A DNA stretch of 17,136 nt from Methylomonas sp. (GCF_023228165.1 NZ_JALOBS010000005.1:161344-178479), one strand, 5' to 3'; positions 6,895 through 15,494 are shown, numbered from the stretch's first letter. Notes: a model not told the origin generated them from the letters alone. Program-made: numbers and translations.

Positions 6895-7046
6895 CAATCA
6901 AGCAAAATACTGAGAAACCTGTTGTGATTTTCTGCTTAATGCTTGCAGAATGAAAGACCTGCCCCTTTGATACTAGCGGCAAAACCCTGGAGAGCGGCTA
7001 TTTGTATGTCGGCGCCCCCGCCAAACCTGTACGGGCCTTGAACGAC
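6895..7046 (+). repeat. Direct repeat module, copy B (right of TIR gene)
   Basis: Second copy of the module seen left of the TIR gene: a REP-like imperfect palindrome (CAAGCA pairing with TGCTT, central AAACCTGTTGTGATTT, right shoulder AAAGACCTGCCCC) followed by the gamma-carbonic-anhydrase 3' fragment. The repeat ends abruptly at AACGAC, where copy A continues with the rest of the remnant and copy B switches to the ribosome binding site of the lipoprotein gene. That switch marks a recombination or insertion junction. Confidence 0.85.
6978..7046 (+). pseudogene. Short gamma-carbonic anhydrase fragment, copy B
   Basis: Encodes GKTLESGYLYVGAPAKPVRALND without the frameshift seen in the left copy, so this is the better-preserved reading frame. 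It is only about 23 codons and lacks the terminal helix. The frame runs without a stop into the downstream lipoprotein gene, which makes that reading frame look longer than the real gene. Confidence 0.65.
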
Positions 7047-7058
7047 GAGGATCACACC

Positions 7059-8747
7059 ATGCTTATTAGCGATGTAAATCAAAAACTGATATTTTCACTA
7101 GGGTTGTTTTTGGCCTGTCTGGTTTTTTCGAGCTTATCAGGATGCGGCAGCCTTACTTCCAATACCGAACCACTCGCGAAGCCGATGCCATTGTTTGATA
7201 ACCTTGGCGCGCATCATTATCCGGTATCGACATCTGTTCCGGATGCGCAACGCTATTTCGATCAAGGCTTGATACTAGCATTCGGATTCAACCATTCAGA
7301 AGCCGCGCGCTCATTCCGGGAAGCATACCGCCTCGATCCAGACTGCGCGCTCTGCTATTGGGGCGAAGCCCTGGTATTGGGTCCCAATATTAACGCGCCG
7401 ATGGACCCATCGATTGCACCACAGGCCTATAAATCGGTGCAGGAATCGCAAGCCCTTGCGAAGAGCGCAACGGATAAGGAACAGGCACTGATATCGGCCT
7501 TGGCAAAACGCTACAGTAAAACAGCGCCTGTAAATCGCCAATCGCTTGATGAAGCTTATGCCGCAGCGATGCGCGATGTTGCCCGGCATTTTCCTGAAGA
7601 CGCCGTTATTGCCGCATTATTTGCCGAATCGCTAATGGATTTGCACCCATGGAATTTCTGGACTAAGCAAGGCGAATCCCAGCCCTGGACGCCGGAAATA
7701 GTCGCCACGCTGGAACGCGCCATTGAAATCGATGCCAATAATCCCTTAGCCAATCATTTGTATATTCATGTGATGGAAGCCTCCCCGTATGCTGCCAAAG
7801 CGCTCCCCAGCGCCCAGCGTTTACCGTCACTGGTGCCGAGTTCCGGCCATTTGGTGCATATGCCGGCTCATATTTATATCCGGGTTGGCCGCTATCGCGA
7901 CGCAATTTTGGCCAACCAGCGCGCGGTCAAGATTGATCAAGGTTATTTAAGCCATGCCCACGCCGAAAGTATTTATACGGTTGCTTACGTCCCGCATAAT
8001 TACCATTTTTTATGGGCAGCCGCCATTAAAACAGGTCAAAAACAATTAGCCTCAAAAGCGGCCGCAGATACTGCCGCCCAAGTCAAATCGGAACTACTGC
8101 GCGAACCCGGATTAAGCGGCACCTTGCAGCACTTCTACACGATTCCGCTCTATACGAAAGCACTGTTCGGCGAGTGGGACGCCATTTTATCAGCGTCTTC
8201 CCCGCCGGCAGACCTGCTATACCCTGCCGGAGTTTGGCATTATGCGCGCGGATTAGCATTGCTCAGGAAAGGCAAGCCCGATGAATCCGCACGCGAACTC
8301 GAACAGCTTGAGAAAATTATTAACGATCCTACAATCGCAACACTGGCCATTTTCGAACTTAATCCGGTAACTCGGATTCTGCAAATTGCCGAGGACGTAC
8401 TGCGTGGCGAACTTGCGGCGCAAAACAAGGATTACGACAAAGCCGTTTCCCATTTACAGCACGCAATCAGACTCGAGGACGAACTCAACTATACCGAACC
8501 TAAAGACTGGTATCTCCCTCCGCGTCAGGCTCTTGGGGCAATATTGCTTGAATCAGGAAAAGTCAGGGAAGCAGAACAAGCCTATCGGCAGGATCTGGTT
8601 TATCACCCGCAAAACGGATGGTCGTTATTTGGACTTGCGCTCAGCTTGAAGGAACAAGGTAAAAACCGTGAGGCGGACGATGTAAAGCAGCAATTTGAAG
8701 CGGTTTGGGCTGATGCCGATGTAACGCTGACGGGTTCGCGGTTTTGA
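7059..8747 (+). CDS. TPR-repeat lipoprotein of unknown function
   Basis: A 562-residue predicted lipoprotein. The N-terminus has a hydrophobic h-region and a lipobox LSGC (26-29), so Cys29 should be lipidated and the protein exported. The mature part is built of tetratricopeptide-like helical pairs: FNHSEAARSFREAYRLDP near the start, AIEIDANNPLANHLYIHVMEA around 225-240, RYRDAILANQRAVKID near 280, and a C-terminal array with GKVREAEQAYRQDL. Conserved-looking features include CALCYWG (Cys96, Cys99), His237 and HMPAH (267-271), which could bind metal; this is a guess. The start is the ATG seven bases after GAGGA (7047-7051). An upstream TTG at 7002 is in frame but lies in the carbonic-anhydrase remnant and would hide the signal peptide. 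Proteins of this type are usually annotated as TPR proteins without known function. Confidence 0.85.
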   Translation: MLISDVNQKLIFSLGLFLACLVFSSLSGCGSLTSNTEPLAKPMPLFDNLGAHHYPVSTSVPDAQRYFDQGLILAFGFNHSEAARSFREAYRLDPDCALCYWGEALVLGPNINAPMDPSIAPQAYKSVQESQALAKSATDKEQALISALAKRYSKTAPVNRQSLDEAYAAAMRDVARHFPEDAVIAALFAESLMDLHPWNFWTKQGESQPWTPEIVATLERAIEIDANNPLANHLYIHVMEASPYAAKALPSAQRLPSLVPSSGHLVHMPAHIYIRVGRYRDAILANQRAVKIDQGYLSHAHAESIYTVAYVPHNYHFLWAAAIKTGQKQLASKAAADTAAQVKSELLREPGLSGTLQHFYTIPLYTKALFGEWDAILSASSPPADLLYPAGVWHYARGLALLRKGKPDESARELEQLEKIINDPTIATLAIFELNPVTRILQIAEDVLRGELAAQNKDYDKAVSHLQHAIRLEDELNYTEPKDWYLPPRQALGAILLESGKVREAEQAYRQDLVYHPQNGWSLFGLALSLKEQGKNREADDVKQQFEAVWADADVTLTGSRF

Positions 8748-8832
8748 TTAGGCTGTAAGATAATAACAAGAATCTTCCAAACACTGGGTTTCGCTCATGT
8801 TCGTATCTTCGCCTAAGGCGGCTTCAGGGTCA

Positions 8833-8882
8833 GGTCTTGCATCATAGCAACAACCGGCTATACTGACGCCCATGGCAAGACC
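8833..8882 (+). repeat. Inverted repeat enclosing the RAYT start codon
   Basis: GGTCTTGC (8833-8840) is the exact complement of GCAAGACC (8875-8882), the latter inside the first codons of the transposase gene. An inner stem pairs ATAGC (8844-8848) with GCTAT (8857-8861). The left arm belongs to GGGTCAGGTCTTGCAT (8827-8842), which resembles the reverse complement of the shoulder of the REP-like modules (GGGGCAGGTCTTTCAT). The structure could be a transposase recognition end and would occlude the start codon. Confidence 0.55.
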
Positions 8883-9723
8883 ACTCAGATTAGAATTAGC
8901 CGGCGGGTTATATCATGTGACTTCGCGCGGCAATGCCGGAAGCGCTATCTATCTGGATGATGACGACAGATTGAACTGGCTGGCATTGCTCAACGATGTC
9001 TGTTCACGCTTCAACTGGATTTGCCATGCCTATTGCTTGATGAGCAATCATTATCATGTGGTCGTGGAAACGGTGGCAGGCAATTTATCCAATGGCATGC
9101 GCCAATTGAATGGCGTATACACCCAAAATTTCAACCGGCGACATAAGCAGGTCGGCCATGTGTTTCAAGGCCGCTATAAAGCCATCCTGGTGGAAAAGGA
9201 CAGCTATTTGCTCGAGCTGTCCCGCTATGTGGTATTGAATCCGGTTAGGGCGGGCATGGTCAATGATGTGGCCGACTGGCCCTGGAGCAGTTATCGCGCC
9301 ACGATGAATCTAGCTAAGCCGCTAAAATGCCTGGAAGTCGGCTGGTTATTGCGCCAATTTGACTTAAACGATGAGCGTGCACGCGTCCATTATCAGCATT
9401 TTGTGCGGGCCGGCATTGGCTTGCCGCCGGTTTGGGATGACCTTAATAACCAGATTTTTCTTGGCAATAGGGATTTTGTGGACAGACTGCAAAGCCGGAT
9501 CAAAGCCGAACCGCATATGTTAAAAGAGATTCCTAAAGCTCAACGCAGGCCTTTAGGACAACCACTGCATTTTTATGTTGAAACATTCCCCAGTCCCAAA
9601 GTAGGCATGCAGAAAGCGTATGCGACGGGAGACTATACAATGCAGCAAATCGCCGACGCTTTTGGGGTGCATTATGCTACTGTCAGCAGGGCGGTTAATA
9701 GTCATTCCCTGAAAAATACGTGA
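8872..9723 (+). CDS. REP-associated tyrosine transposase (RAYT, Y1_Tnp family)
   Basis: A HUH-type single-strand DNA transposase related to IS200/IS605 TnpA that acts on REP palindromes. It begins MARPLRLELAGGLYHVTSRGN, the usual family start. The metal-binding HUH motif is MSNHYHV (His60, His62). The FQGRYKAILVEKDSYLLELSRYVVLNPVRAGMV block (about 98-130) follows, with the nucleophilic tyrosine expected among Tyr112-Tyr119, then WPWSSY. The ~80-residue C-terminal extension ends in a helix-turn-helix (TMQQIADAFGVHYATVSRAV), present in one RAYT subgroup. The gene is intact. There is no obvious Shine-Dalgarno sequence; the start codon lies inside an inverted repeat, suggesting restricted expression. 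It ends 16 bases before recB. Confidence 0.92.
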   Translation: MARPLRLELAGGLYHVTSRGNAGSAIYLDDDDRLNWLALLNDVCSRFNWICHAYCLMSNHYHVVVETVAGNLSNGMRQLNGVYTQNFNRRHKQVGHVFQGRYKAILVEKDSYLLELSRYVVLNPVRAGMVNDVADWPWSSYRATMNLAKPLKCLEVGWLLRQFDLNDERARVHYQHFVRAGIGLPPVWDDLNNQIFLGNRDFVDRLQSRIKAEPHMLKEIPKAQRRPLGQPLHFYVETFPSPKVGMQKAYATGDYTMQQIADAFGVHYATVSRAVNSHSLKNT

Positions 9724-9739
9724 TTGCCCCCCATTCAAC

Positions 9740-12700
9740 ATGAGCATTGCCAGCACTATCGACGCCCTGACCTTTCCCCTGTCGGGTACCCGTTTAATCG
9801 AAGCCAGCGCCGGCACCGGCAAAACCTATACCATTGCCGCTTTGTATATCCGTCTAATACTCGGCCACGGTTTGCAGGGTGCTGAATTATTGCCGCCGGA
9901 TATTCTGGTGGTGACCTTTACCGATGCGGCCACCAAAGAATTACGCGAGCGTATCCGTACCCGGCTGACCCAGGCGGCGGCGTTCTTCCGCGAAAAATCC
10001 GCCGATAGCGACGATTTTTTACAACGGCTGCGGGCCGCTTATTCCGCCGAACAGTGGCCGGCTTGTGCTTATCGGCTGGAGCTGGCCGCCAACTGGATGG
10101 ATGAAGCGGCGGTTTACACCATACACGGCTGGTGCAACCGTATGCTGCAGCAACATGCCTTCGATAGCGGTAGCCTGTTCAAGCAGGAAGTGGACACAGA
10201 CGATCAGGAATTGCTGAATCAGGTAGTGCGGGATTATTGGCGGCGGTTTTTTTATCCGCTGTCGGCCACCGCCTGCCAAGCGGTTTATAAATTGGCGAGC
10301 TCACCGGAGCAGCTGGCAAGCCTTTTAAAGCCACTGTTATTCGAGACCGAAGCCTTGGGGCTGGAGTATCCGGAAGCCGATATTTCCCAAATGTTCCAGG
10401 ATTGGGAAAACTGGGCAATCCGCAGGGATCATTTGGAACATGTGGCGCGCTCCCACTGGCAAGACGATCTGCAAGCCCTGCATCTTCTTTTAAAAGAAGC
10501 GTCCGAAAAAGGCCTGCTGAACGGCAATCAATATCGCAAAGCCAGTTTCGACGAAAAATTACGGCAAATGGCCGCCTGGGCTGACGGCGACGCACTCGAT
10601 CTCGACAGTCTGGCCAAATTCGGCCGGCAAAAGCTGCAAGCCGGCCTGACCAAGGCCCATCAGGACAAAACCCATCTTTTCGAACAGGCGGCGTTTGCGG
10701 CTATCGATAAATTGACCGATTACGCCGCCGATGAAATCGACATCGCCAATCTGCTTACTCGCCACGCCGTCGGTTGGTTGCGGGCGCGATACGATGCCGA
10801 AAAACAGCGCATTGCCCGCATGACCTTCGACGATATGCTGAACCGACTGGATCTGGCATTGCAGGGCGATAACGGCGAGCGACTGGCCGCTGCCATCGTC
10901 AAACAATACCCGCTGGCCTTGATCGACGAATTTCAGGATACCGATCCGGTGCAATACCGCATTTTCGCGCGTTTATACCCGGCCGATGCCGAGCGGGATG
11001 TGGGCTGTTTCATGATCGGCGACCCGAAACAGGCGATTTATTCATTTCGGGGCGGGGATATTTTCACCTATCTGAAAGCGCATCAAGCCACGGCGGGCAA
11101 GCATTACACCTTGAGCACCAATTTCCGCTCCACCGCAGCGTTGGTGCAGGCGGTCAACCGGGTGTTTGCGCACGCCGACAGTCAGCAAACGGAAGGCGCC
11201 TTTTGCTTCAAACACCAGCAACACAATCCACTGCCCTTCATTCCGGTCTCGGCAAAAGGCCGCGAAGATGTGTGGGTCATTGAGCAACAAGCCGCCCCTG
11301 CCCTGACCTTTTGGCAAATACCGGCCGATCAAGCCATCGGCATGCCGGCTTATCGTCAGAAAATGGCCGCCGCCACGGCCAGCGAAATCGTCAGACTGTT
11401 ACACAGCGGCGACGCCGGACAAACCGGTTTTAAAAGGCCATCCGGCCAGATTAAGTCTTTGCAACCGGCCGACATCGCCATCCTGGTGCGCAGCGGCAAC
11501 GAAGCCAGAATCATGCGCAATGCTCTGGCCGAACGGCAAGTGCGCAGCGTCTATTTGTCCGAACGCGAATCGATATATAGCAGCGCGGAAGCCGGCGACT
11601 TACTGATCTGGCTGAAAGCCCTGGCGGAACCTGGTAACGAACGCAAGGTGCGCGCGGCCATCAGCACCGCCACGCTGGGCTGGTCCTATGATAGCCTGCG
11701 GCGGCTGACGCTGGATGAACTGGCCTGGGAACAGCATCTGGAGCGATTCATAGGTTACCGGCAACGCTGGCTGCAAGACGGCATTTTGCCTACCCTGCGG
11801 CAGTTGATGAGCGACTATGCCCTGCCCGCTCGACTGCAAAACCTGCCGGACGGCGAACGCCGCTTGACCAATCTGTTGCATCTGGCCGAATTGTTACAGC
11901 AGGCCAGCAGCCATCTGGAAGGCGAACAGGCCTTGATCCGGCATTTGGCCGAAACCATCGCCGCCGACCAATCCGGCGAGGAAAGCGTAATCCGGCTGGA
12001 AAGCGACGCCAATCTGATCAAAATCGTCACCATCCACAAATCTAAAGGCCTGGAATATCCGCTGGTTTTTTTACCGTTTATATGCGGCTTTCGCGAAGTC
12101 GGCGGCCGCGACCGCTATTACCGCTTTCACGATGCCGAATTTAATCTCAGCATAGACTTGCATAAAGGCGACGACAGCAAAGCCATCAGCGATAAAGAGC
12201 GCCTGCAGGAAGATTTACGCCTGCTGTATGTAGCGATCACCCGCGCCCGCTACGCTTGCTGGCTGGGGGTTGCGCCGATCAAAACAGGCCCAGGCAAAGC
12301 CAGCCATTTGCACAAAAGCGCGATGGGCTATGTGCTGGGTTGGCAGGCGGGAATGGCGGCCACGGAATTAACCAGCTGCCTGAACGCATTACAAGCCGAT
12401 TGTACCGCCATCGAGATTGCCGAACCGCCCGAGGCCGGCCCGGACATTTACAGGCCCTCGATTGCGGAACCGGCTATCGATGCCGCCCGTTCATCCGCCG
12501 CCGCCATCAGAGACAACTGGTGGATAGCCAGCTACTCGGCCTTGCAAACCGATCATGCCGTTGATAAGCATATCGGGGCACCGCCGGCCGAGGCGGAGAA
12601 CTACCGCGACGACAAACACAGCGATGAACTCGACCCGACGCCGGTGCCTGCCTCGCCGATTGCTCGCGGTATTCATGCCCTGCCGCGCGGCGCCGGCCCC

Positions 12701-13414
12701 GGTGTGTTGGTGCATGAATTAATGGAGCACTGTGCGCAGCTGGGATTTAGCCAGCTGCAATCCCGCCCGGAACTGGCCAGGCAATTGGTGGACACTATAT
12801 TTAAACAACCGGCTTGGGACGGCCGGCAAGACCAGATGGAGCAGGCTTTACAACAGTGGCTGGCATTGCCGTTAACGGCAACGACTGACGTCAGCTTGTC
12901 CGACCTGACACCATCCCAATACCAAGCCGAGATGGAATTTTTGCTGGGTGCCGATAATGTCGATGCGCAGGTCATCGATAACCTGGTTTGCAAACATACC
13001 TTTGCCGGCCAACCCCGCCCACGCCTGCTGGCCAAGCAAATCAACGGCCTGCTGAAAGGTTTTATCGACTTGGTGTTTACGGCCAACGGCCAATATTATG
13101 TGCTGGATTACAAATTCAATGCCCTGGGTAACGATGCAAGTGCCTATAGCCCGGCCAATCTTGAACAAGCCATGCTAAGCAAACGTTACGACCTGCAAGC
13201 GGTTTTATATCTGCTGGCCCTGCACCGCCTGCTAAAAACCCGGCTGGGCGATGCTTACGATTACGACGCCCATGTCGGCGGTAGCGTATACCTGTTTTTG
13301 CGCGGCGTAACAAGCGACAGCGCGGGCAGAATGTTTGCCAGACCGCCTAAGATTCTGATCGAATCCTTGGATAGGCTGTTTTATGGCGAGTCTGTAACGG
13401 GTATGGCGGCATGA
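9740..13414 (+). CDS. recB: Exodeoxyribonuclease V (RecBCD) beta subunit
   Basis: RecB is the 3'-5' helicase and sole nuclease of RecBCD, which processes double-strand breaks and degrades foreign linear DNA. The 1224 residues show the UvrD-like core: Walker A EASAGTGKT (21-29, Lys28), DEFQDTD (396-402), the GDPKQAIYSFRGGD block, the VTIHKSKGLEYPLVFLP motif and VAITRARYACWLG. The C-terminal nuclease domain is complete, with His992 in VHELMEH, Asp1110 in GFIDLVF and Asp1123-Tyr-Lys1125; the 13-residue spacing between the aspartates equals that of E. coli RecB. The start matches the usual LIEASAGTGKT context, but there is no Shine-Dalgarno sequence upstream, so coupling to the preceding transposase or a leader in that gene is possible. 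It overlaps recD by ATGA. recC is not adjacent. Confidence 0.97.
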   Translation: MSIASTIDALTFPLSGTRLIEASAGTGKTYTIAALYIRLILGHGLQGAELLPPDILVVTFTDAATKELRERIRTRLTQAAAFFREKSADSDDFLQRLRAAYSAEQWPACAYRLELAANWMDEAAVYTIHGWCNRMLQQHAFDSGSLFKQEVDTDDQELLNQVVRDYWRRFFYPLSATACQAVYKLASSPEQLASLLKPLLFETEALGLEYPEADISQMFQDWENWAIRRDHLEHVARSHWQDDLQALHLLLKEASEKGLLNGNQYRKASFDEKLRQMAAWADGDALDLDSLAKFGRQKLQAGLTKAHQDKTHLFEQAAFAAIDKLTDYAADEIDIANLLTRHAVGWLRARYDAEKQRIARMTFDDMLNRLDLALQGDNGERLAAAIVKQYPLALIDEFQDTDPVQYRIFARLYPADAERDVGCFMIGDPKQAIYSFRGGDIFTYLKAHQATAGKHYTLSTNFRSTAALVQAVNRVFAHADSQQTEGAFCFKHQQHNPLPFIPVSAKGREDVWVIEQQAAPALTFWQIPADQAIGMPAYRQKMAAATASEIVRLLHSGDAGQTGFKRPSGQIKSLQPADIAILVRSGNEARIMRNALAERQVRSVYLSERESIYSSAEAGDLLIWLKALAEPGNERKVRAAISTATLGWSYDSLRRLTLDELAWEQHLERFIGYRQRWLQDGILPTLRQLMSDYALPARLQNLPDGERRLTNLLHLAELLQQASSHLEGEQALIRHLAETIAADQSGEESVIRLESDANLIKIVTIHKSKGLEYPLVFLPFICGFREVGGRDRYYRFHDAEFNLSIDLHKGDDSKAISDKERLQEDLRLLYVAITRARYACWLGVAPIKTGPGKASHLHKSAMGYVLGWQAGMAATELTSCLNALQADCTAIEIAEPPEAGPDIYRPSIAEPAIDAARSSAAAIRDNWWIASYSALQTDHAVDKHIGAPPAEAENYRDDKHSDELDPTPVPASPIARGIHALPRGAGPGVLVHELMEHCAQLGFSQLQSRPELARQLVDTIFKQPAWDGRQDQMEQALQQWLALPLTATTDVSLSDLTPSQYQAEMEFLLGADNVDAQVIDNLVCKHTFAGQPRPRLLAKQINGLLKGFIDLVFTANGQYYVLDYKFNALGNDASAYSPANLEQAMLSKRYDLQAVLYLLALHRLLKTRLGDAYDYDAHVGGSVYLFLRGVTSDSAGRMFARPPKILIESLDRLFYGESVTGMAA

Positions 13415-15318
13415 GCCAACAAACGGTATTGGACCGCATCGAACACTGGATAAGCTTGGGTTGGTTGAGCCGCCTGGATCGCGCTTTTGCCGGCTTTTTA
13501 ATCGACCAGGACCCAGCCGCCGGCGATAGCCTGATCTGGGCCGGTGCTTTGGTCAGCCACCAACTGGGACGCGGCGAAGTATATCTGGACCTGGAAAAAC
13601 TCTGCGCAAACCCCGGCGCTACCCTGGCGATTCCCGGCGATGAAGTCTGGCGCGCGGAGGATGGAACAACCGAGCAGGAATTAGCGCTTTTCAAAACCCA
13701 CACTTTGGCGGACTGGCTGCAAGACTTGGCGCAATCGAGTCTGGTGGCAACGGCCGAGGGCAGCACACCGCTGGTATTGTGGGGTTCGCGCTTGTATTTG
13801 CGCCGCTATTGGCAATATCAGCAAATTCTGGACAGTGAAATCGGCCTGCGTTTGCAACCGGTCAGGGAGCAACTGCCCGCCGCCCTGCACGCCAGCTTGT
13901 CCGAATTGTTCAGTCATAACACCGAACAACCCGACTGGCAGAAAATCGCCTGCGTGCTGGCCTTGCGGGCCCGGTTTACCATTATTACCGGCGGCCCAGG
14001 CACCGGCAAAACCACCACACTGACTAAATTATTGTGCCTATTGATTCAGCTGGCCGCCGATGATCATCAACGCAAATTGACCATTTTACTGGCGGCCCCT
14101 ACCGGTAAGGCAGCGGCCAGAGTCAGCGAATCGATCGGCAATGCTCTGGAACATCTGACTATGCCGGACCCTATCCGCCGGCAAATTCCCCAAAAAGCCG
14201 CCACCCTGCATCGTTTGCTGGGTAGCCGGCCCGATAGCCGCCGCTTTCAACATCACCGGCATAATCCGCTGTTGGCGGATATTGTCATCGTTGACGAAGC
14301 CTCCATGATAGATTTGGAAATGATGGCGTCATTACTGGATGCACTGCCGGCGACGGCGCAATTGATATTATTGGGCGACAAGGACCAGTTGGCTTCAGTG
14401 GAAGCCGGTGCCGTGATGGGCGATTTATGCCGGGGCGCCGAACAGGCCGCTTACGACCCGGCCACGTTGCATTGGTTAAACCACTATGCCGGCAGCGCCC
14501 TGCCGGTTACGGGCGCTGGCTCAGCCATTAACCAGCAAACCGTGATGCTGCGCCATAGCCACCGTTTCGGCGCTCACAGCGGCATCGGCCAACTGGCCAG
14601 AGCAGTGAACAGTGGCGATGCCGGCCGGGCGCAAGCCATTTTGGCGGATCACACAAATTATCCTGACTTGCACCATATCCTGCTGTCCGATGCGGCCGAT
14701 GCGCGCTTTAAACAACTGATCGGCGCTGAAGCCGGCAATGCGCCCGGCTACGGACCTTATCAACGCAGCATCCGGCAACGGCCGCAAGACCCCGATGCAT
14801 ACCAGCAATGGGGCTGGGAGGTGTTGCAGGCCTTTGAGCATTTTCGGGTCTTGTGCGCCTTGCGGCGGGGTCCTTGGGGCGTGGAAGGCCTGAATCAACG
14901 TATTGAGCAATGGTTGTTTCCCGGCATTAAATCCGGACTCTGGTACCCGGGCCGGCCAGTGATGATCAGCCGCAACGATTACAATCTGGGCTTGATGAAC
15001 GGCGACATCGGCATTGCGCTAGCCGATGCCGAAAACAAGCTACGGGTAGTATTTCCGGACTCGGAAAACAGCGGCGGCAAAATACGCTGGGTATCGCCGA
15101 TGCGTCTGCCGGATGTGGAAACCGCCTTTGCCATGACGGTACATAAATCCCAAGGTTCGGAATTCCAACATGTGGCGTTGGTGCTGCCCGAAACGCGCGG
15201 CCCGGGGTTGACCCGCGAGCTGGTCTATACCGGCATCACTCGCGCCAAAGCGCAATTTACCTTATTGGAAAGCCGCCCGGATGTGTTTAACCAGGCCATT
15301 CGCAGCAGTATTCGTTAA
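13411..15318 (+). CDS. recD: Exodeoxyribonuclease V (RecBCD) alpha subunit
   Basis: RecD is the 5'-3' helicase motor (superfamily 1B) of RecBCD and also regulates its response to Chi. The 635 residues carry an N-terminal RecB-binding domain (about 1-170), Walker A TGGPGTGKT (193-201, Lys200), the AAPTGKAAARVSESI block, Walker B IVDEASMID (293-301), GDKDQLASVEAG, and the C-terminal MTVHKSQGSEF (from Met575) and YTGITRAK motifs. The size is slightly above E. coli RecD. Its ATG overlaps the recB stop, so equimolar expression by translational coupling is likely. Confidence 0.97.
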   Translation: MSQQTVLDRIEHWISLGWLSRLDRAFAGFLIDQDPAAGDSLIWAGALVSHQLGRGEVYLDLEKLCANPGATLAIPGDEVWRAEDGTTEQELALFKTHTLADWLQDLAQSSLVATAEGSTPLVLWGSRLYLRRYWQYQQILDSEIGLRLQPVREQLPAALHASLSELFSHNTEQPDWQKIACVLALRARFTIITGGPGTGKTTTLTKLLCLLIQLAADDHQRKLTILLAAPTGKAAARVSESIGNALEHLTMPDPIRRQIPQKAATLHRLLGSRPDSRRFQHHRHNPLLADIVIVDEASMIDLEMMASLLDALPATAQLILLGDKDQLASVEAGAVMGDLCRGAEQAAYDPATLHWLNHYAGSALPVTGAGSAINQQTVMLRHSHRFGAHSGIGQLARAVNSGDAGRAQAILADHTNYPDLHHILLSDAADARFKQLIGAEAGNAPGYGPYQRSIRQRPQDPDAYQQWGWEVLQAFEHFRVLCALRRGPWGVEGLNQRIEQWLFPGIKSGLWYPGRPVMISRNDYNLGLMNGDIGIALADAENKLRVVFPDSENSGGKIRWVSPMRLPDVETAFAMTVHKSQGSEFQHVALVLPETRGPGLTRELVYTGITRAKAQFTLLESRPDVFNQAIRSSIR

Positions 15319-15351
15319 GGAACGCCCCGCAGAAAACTTTTGCAGCGTTCC
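15319..15351 (+). terminator. Possible hairpin after recD
   Basis: GGAACGC (15319-15325), directly after the recD TAA, pairs with GCGTTCC (15345-15351) over a 19-base loop. No T-run follows (GGCGAAAACG), so this is a weak candidate for an intrinsic terminator. Apart from this hairpin, the possible promoter and the ribosome binding site of the next gene, I see nothing else in the 224-base gap. Confidence 0.25.
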
Positions 15352-15465
15352 GGCGAAAACGAAAACCCGGAAAAGCCGCCAAGCAGTCTCACCGCTTTCG
15401 AGAGAATCATGATCCAATCGACATTGCCCGCTCCTGATTAAATGGATTAAAAACGCCGATCCGCT

Positions 15466-15494
15466 TTGCAGCCCGGGGCTAGTTTTTATATCCT
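15466..15494 (+). promoter_or_regulatory. Possible sigma-70 promoter of the fae homologue
   Basis: TTGCAG (15466-15471) and TATCCT (15489-15494) are separated by 17 bases and lie about 50 bases before the start codon. Matches to the consensus are 3 of 6 and 4 of 6, so this is only a suggestion; the neighbouring TTTTTATATCCTAG is the AT-richest spot in the gap. Confidence 0.3.

Noticed and set aside
7002..7058. TTG start for the TPR lipoprotein
   Set aside because: The added 19 residues are the carbonic-anhydrase remnant, would bury the lipoprotein signal, and have no ribosome binding site, whereas the ATG at 7059 has GAGGA at ideal spacing.
10179..10595. Minus-strand frames inside recB and recD
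   Set aside because: Several frames longer than 100 codons lie antisense to recB and recD; both genes are intact with all motifs, so these are shadows.
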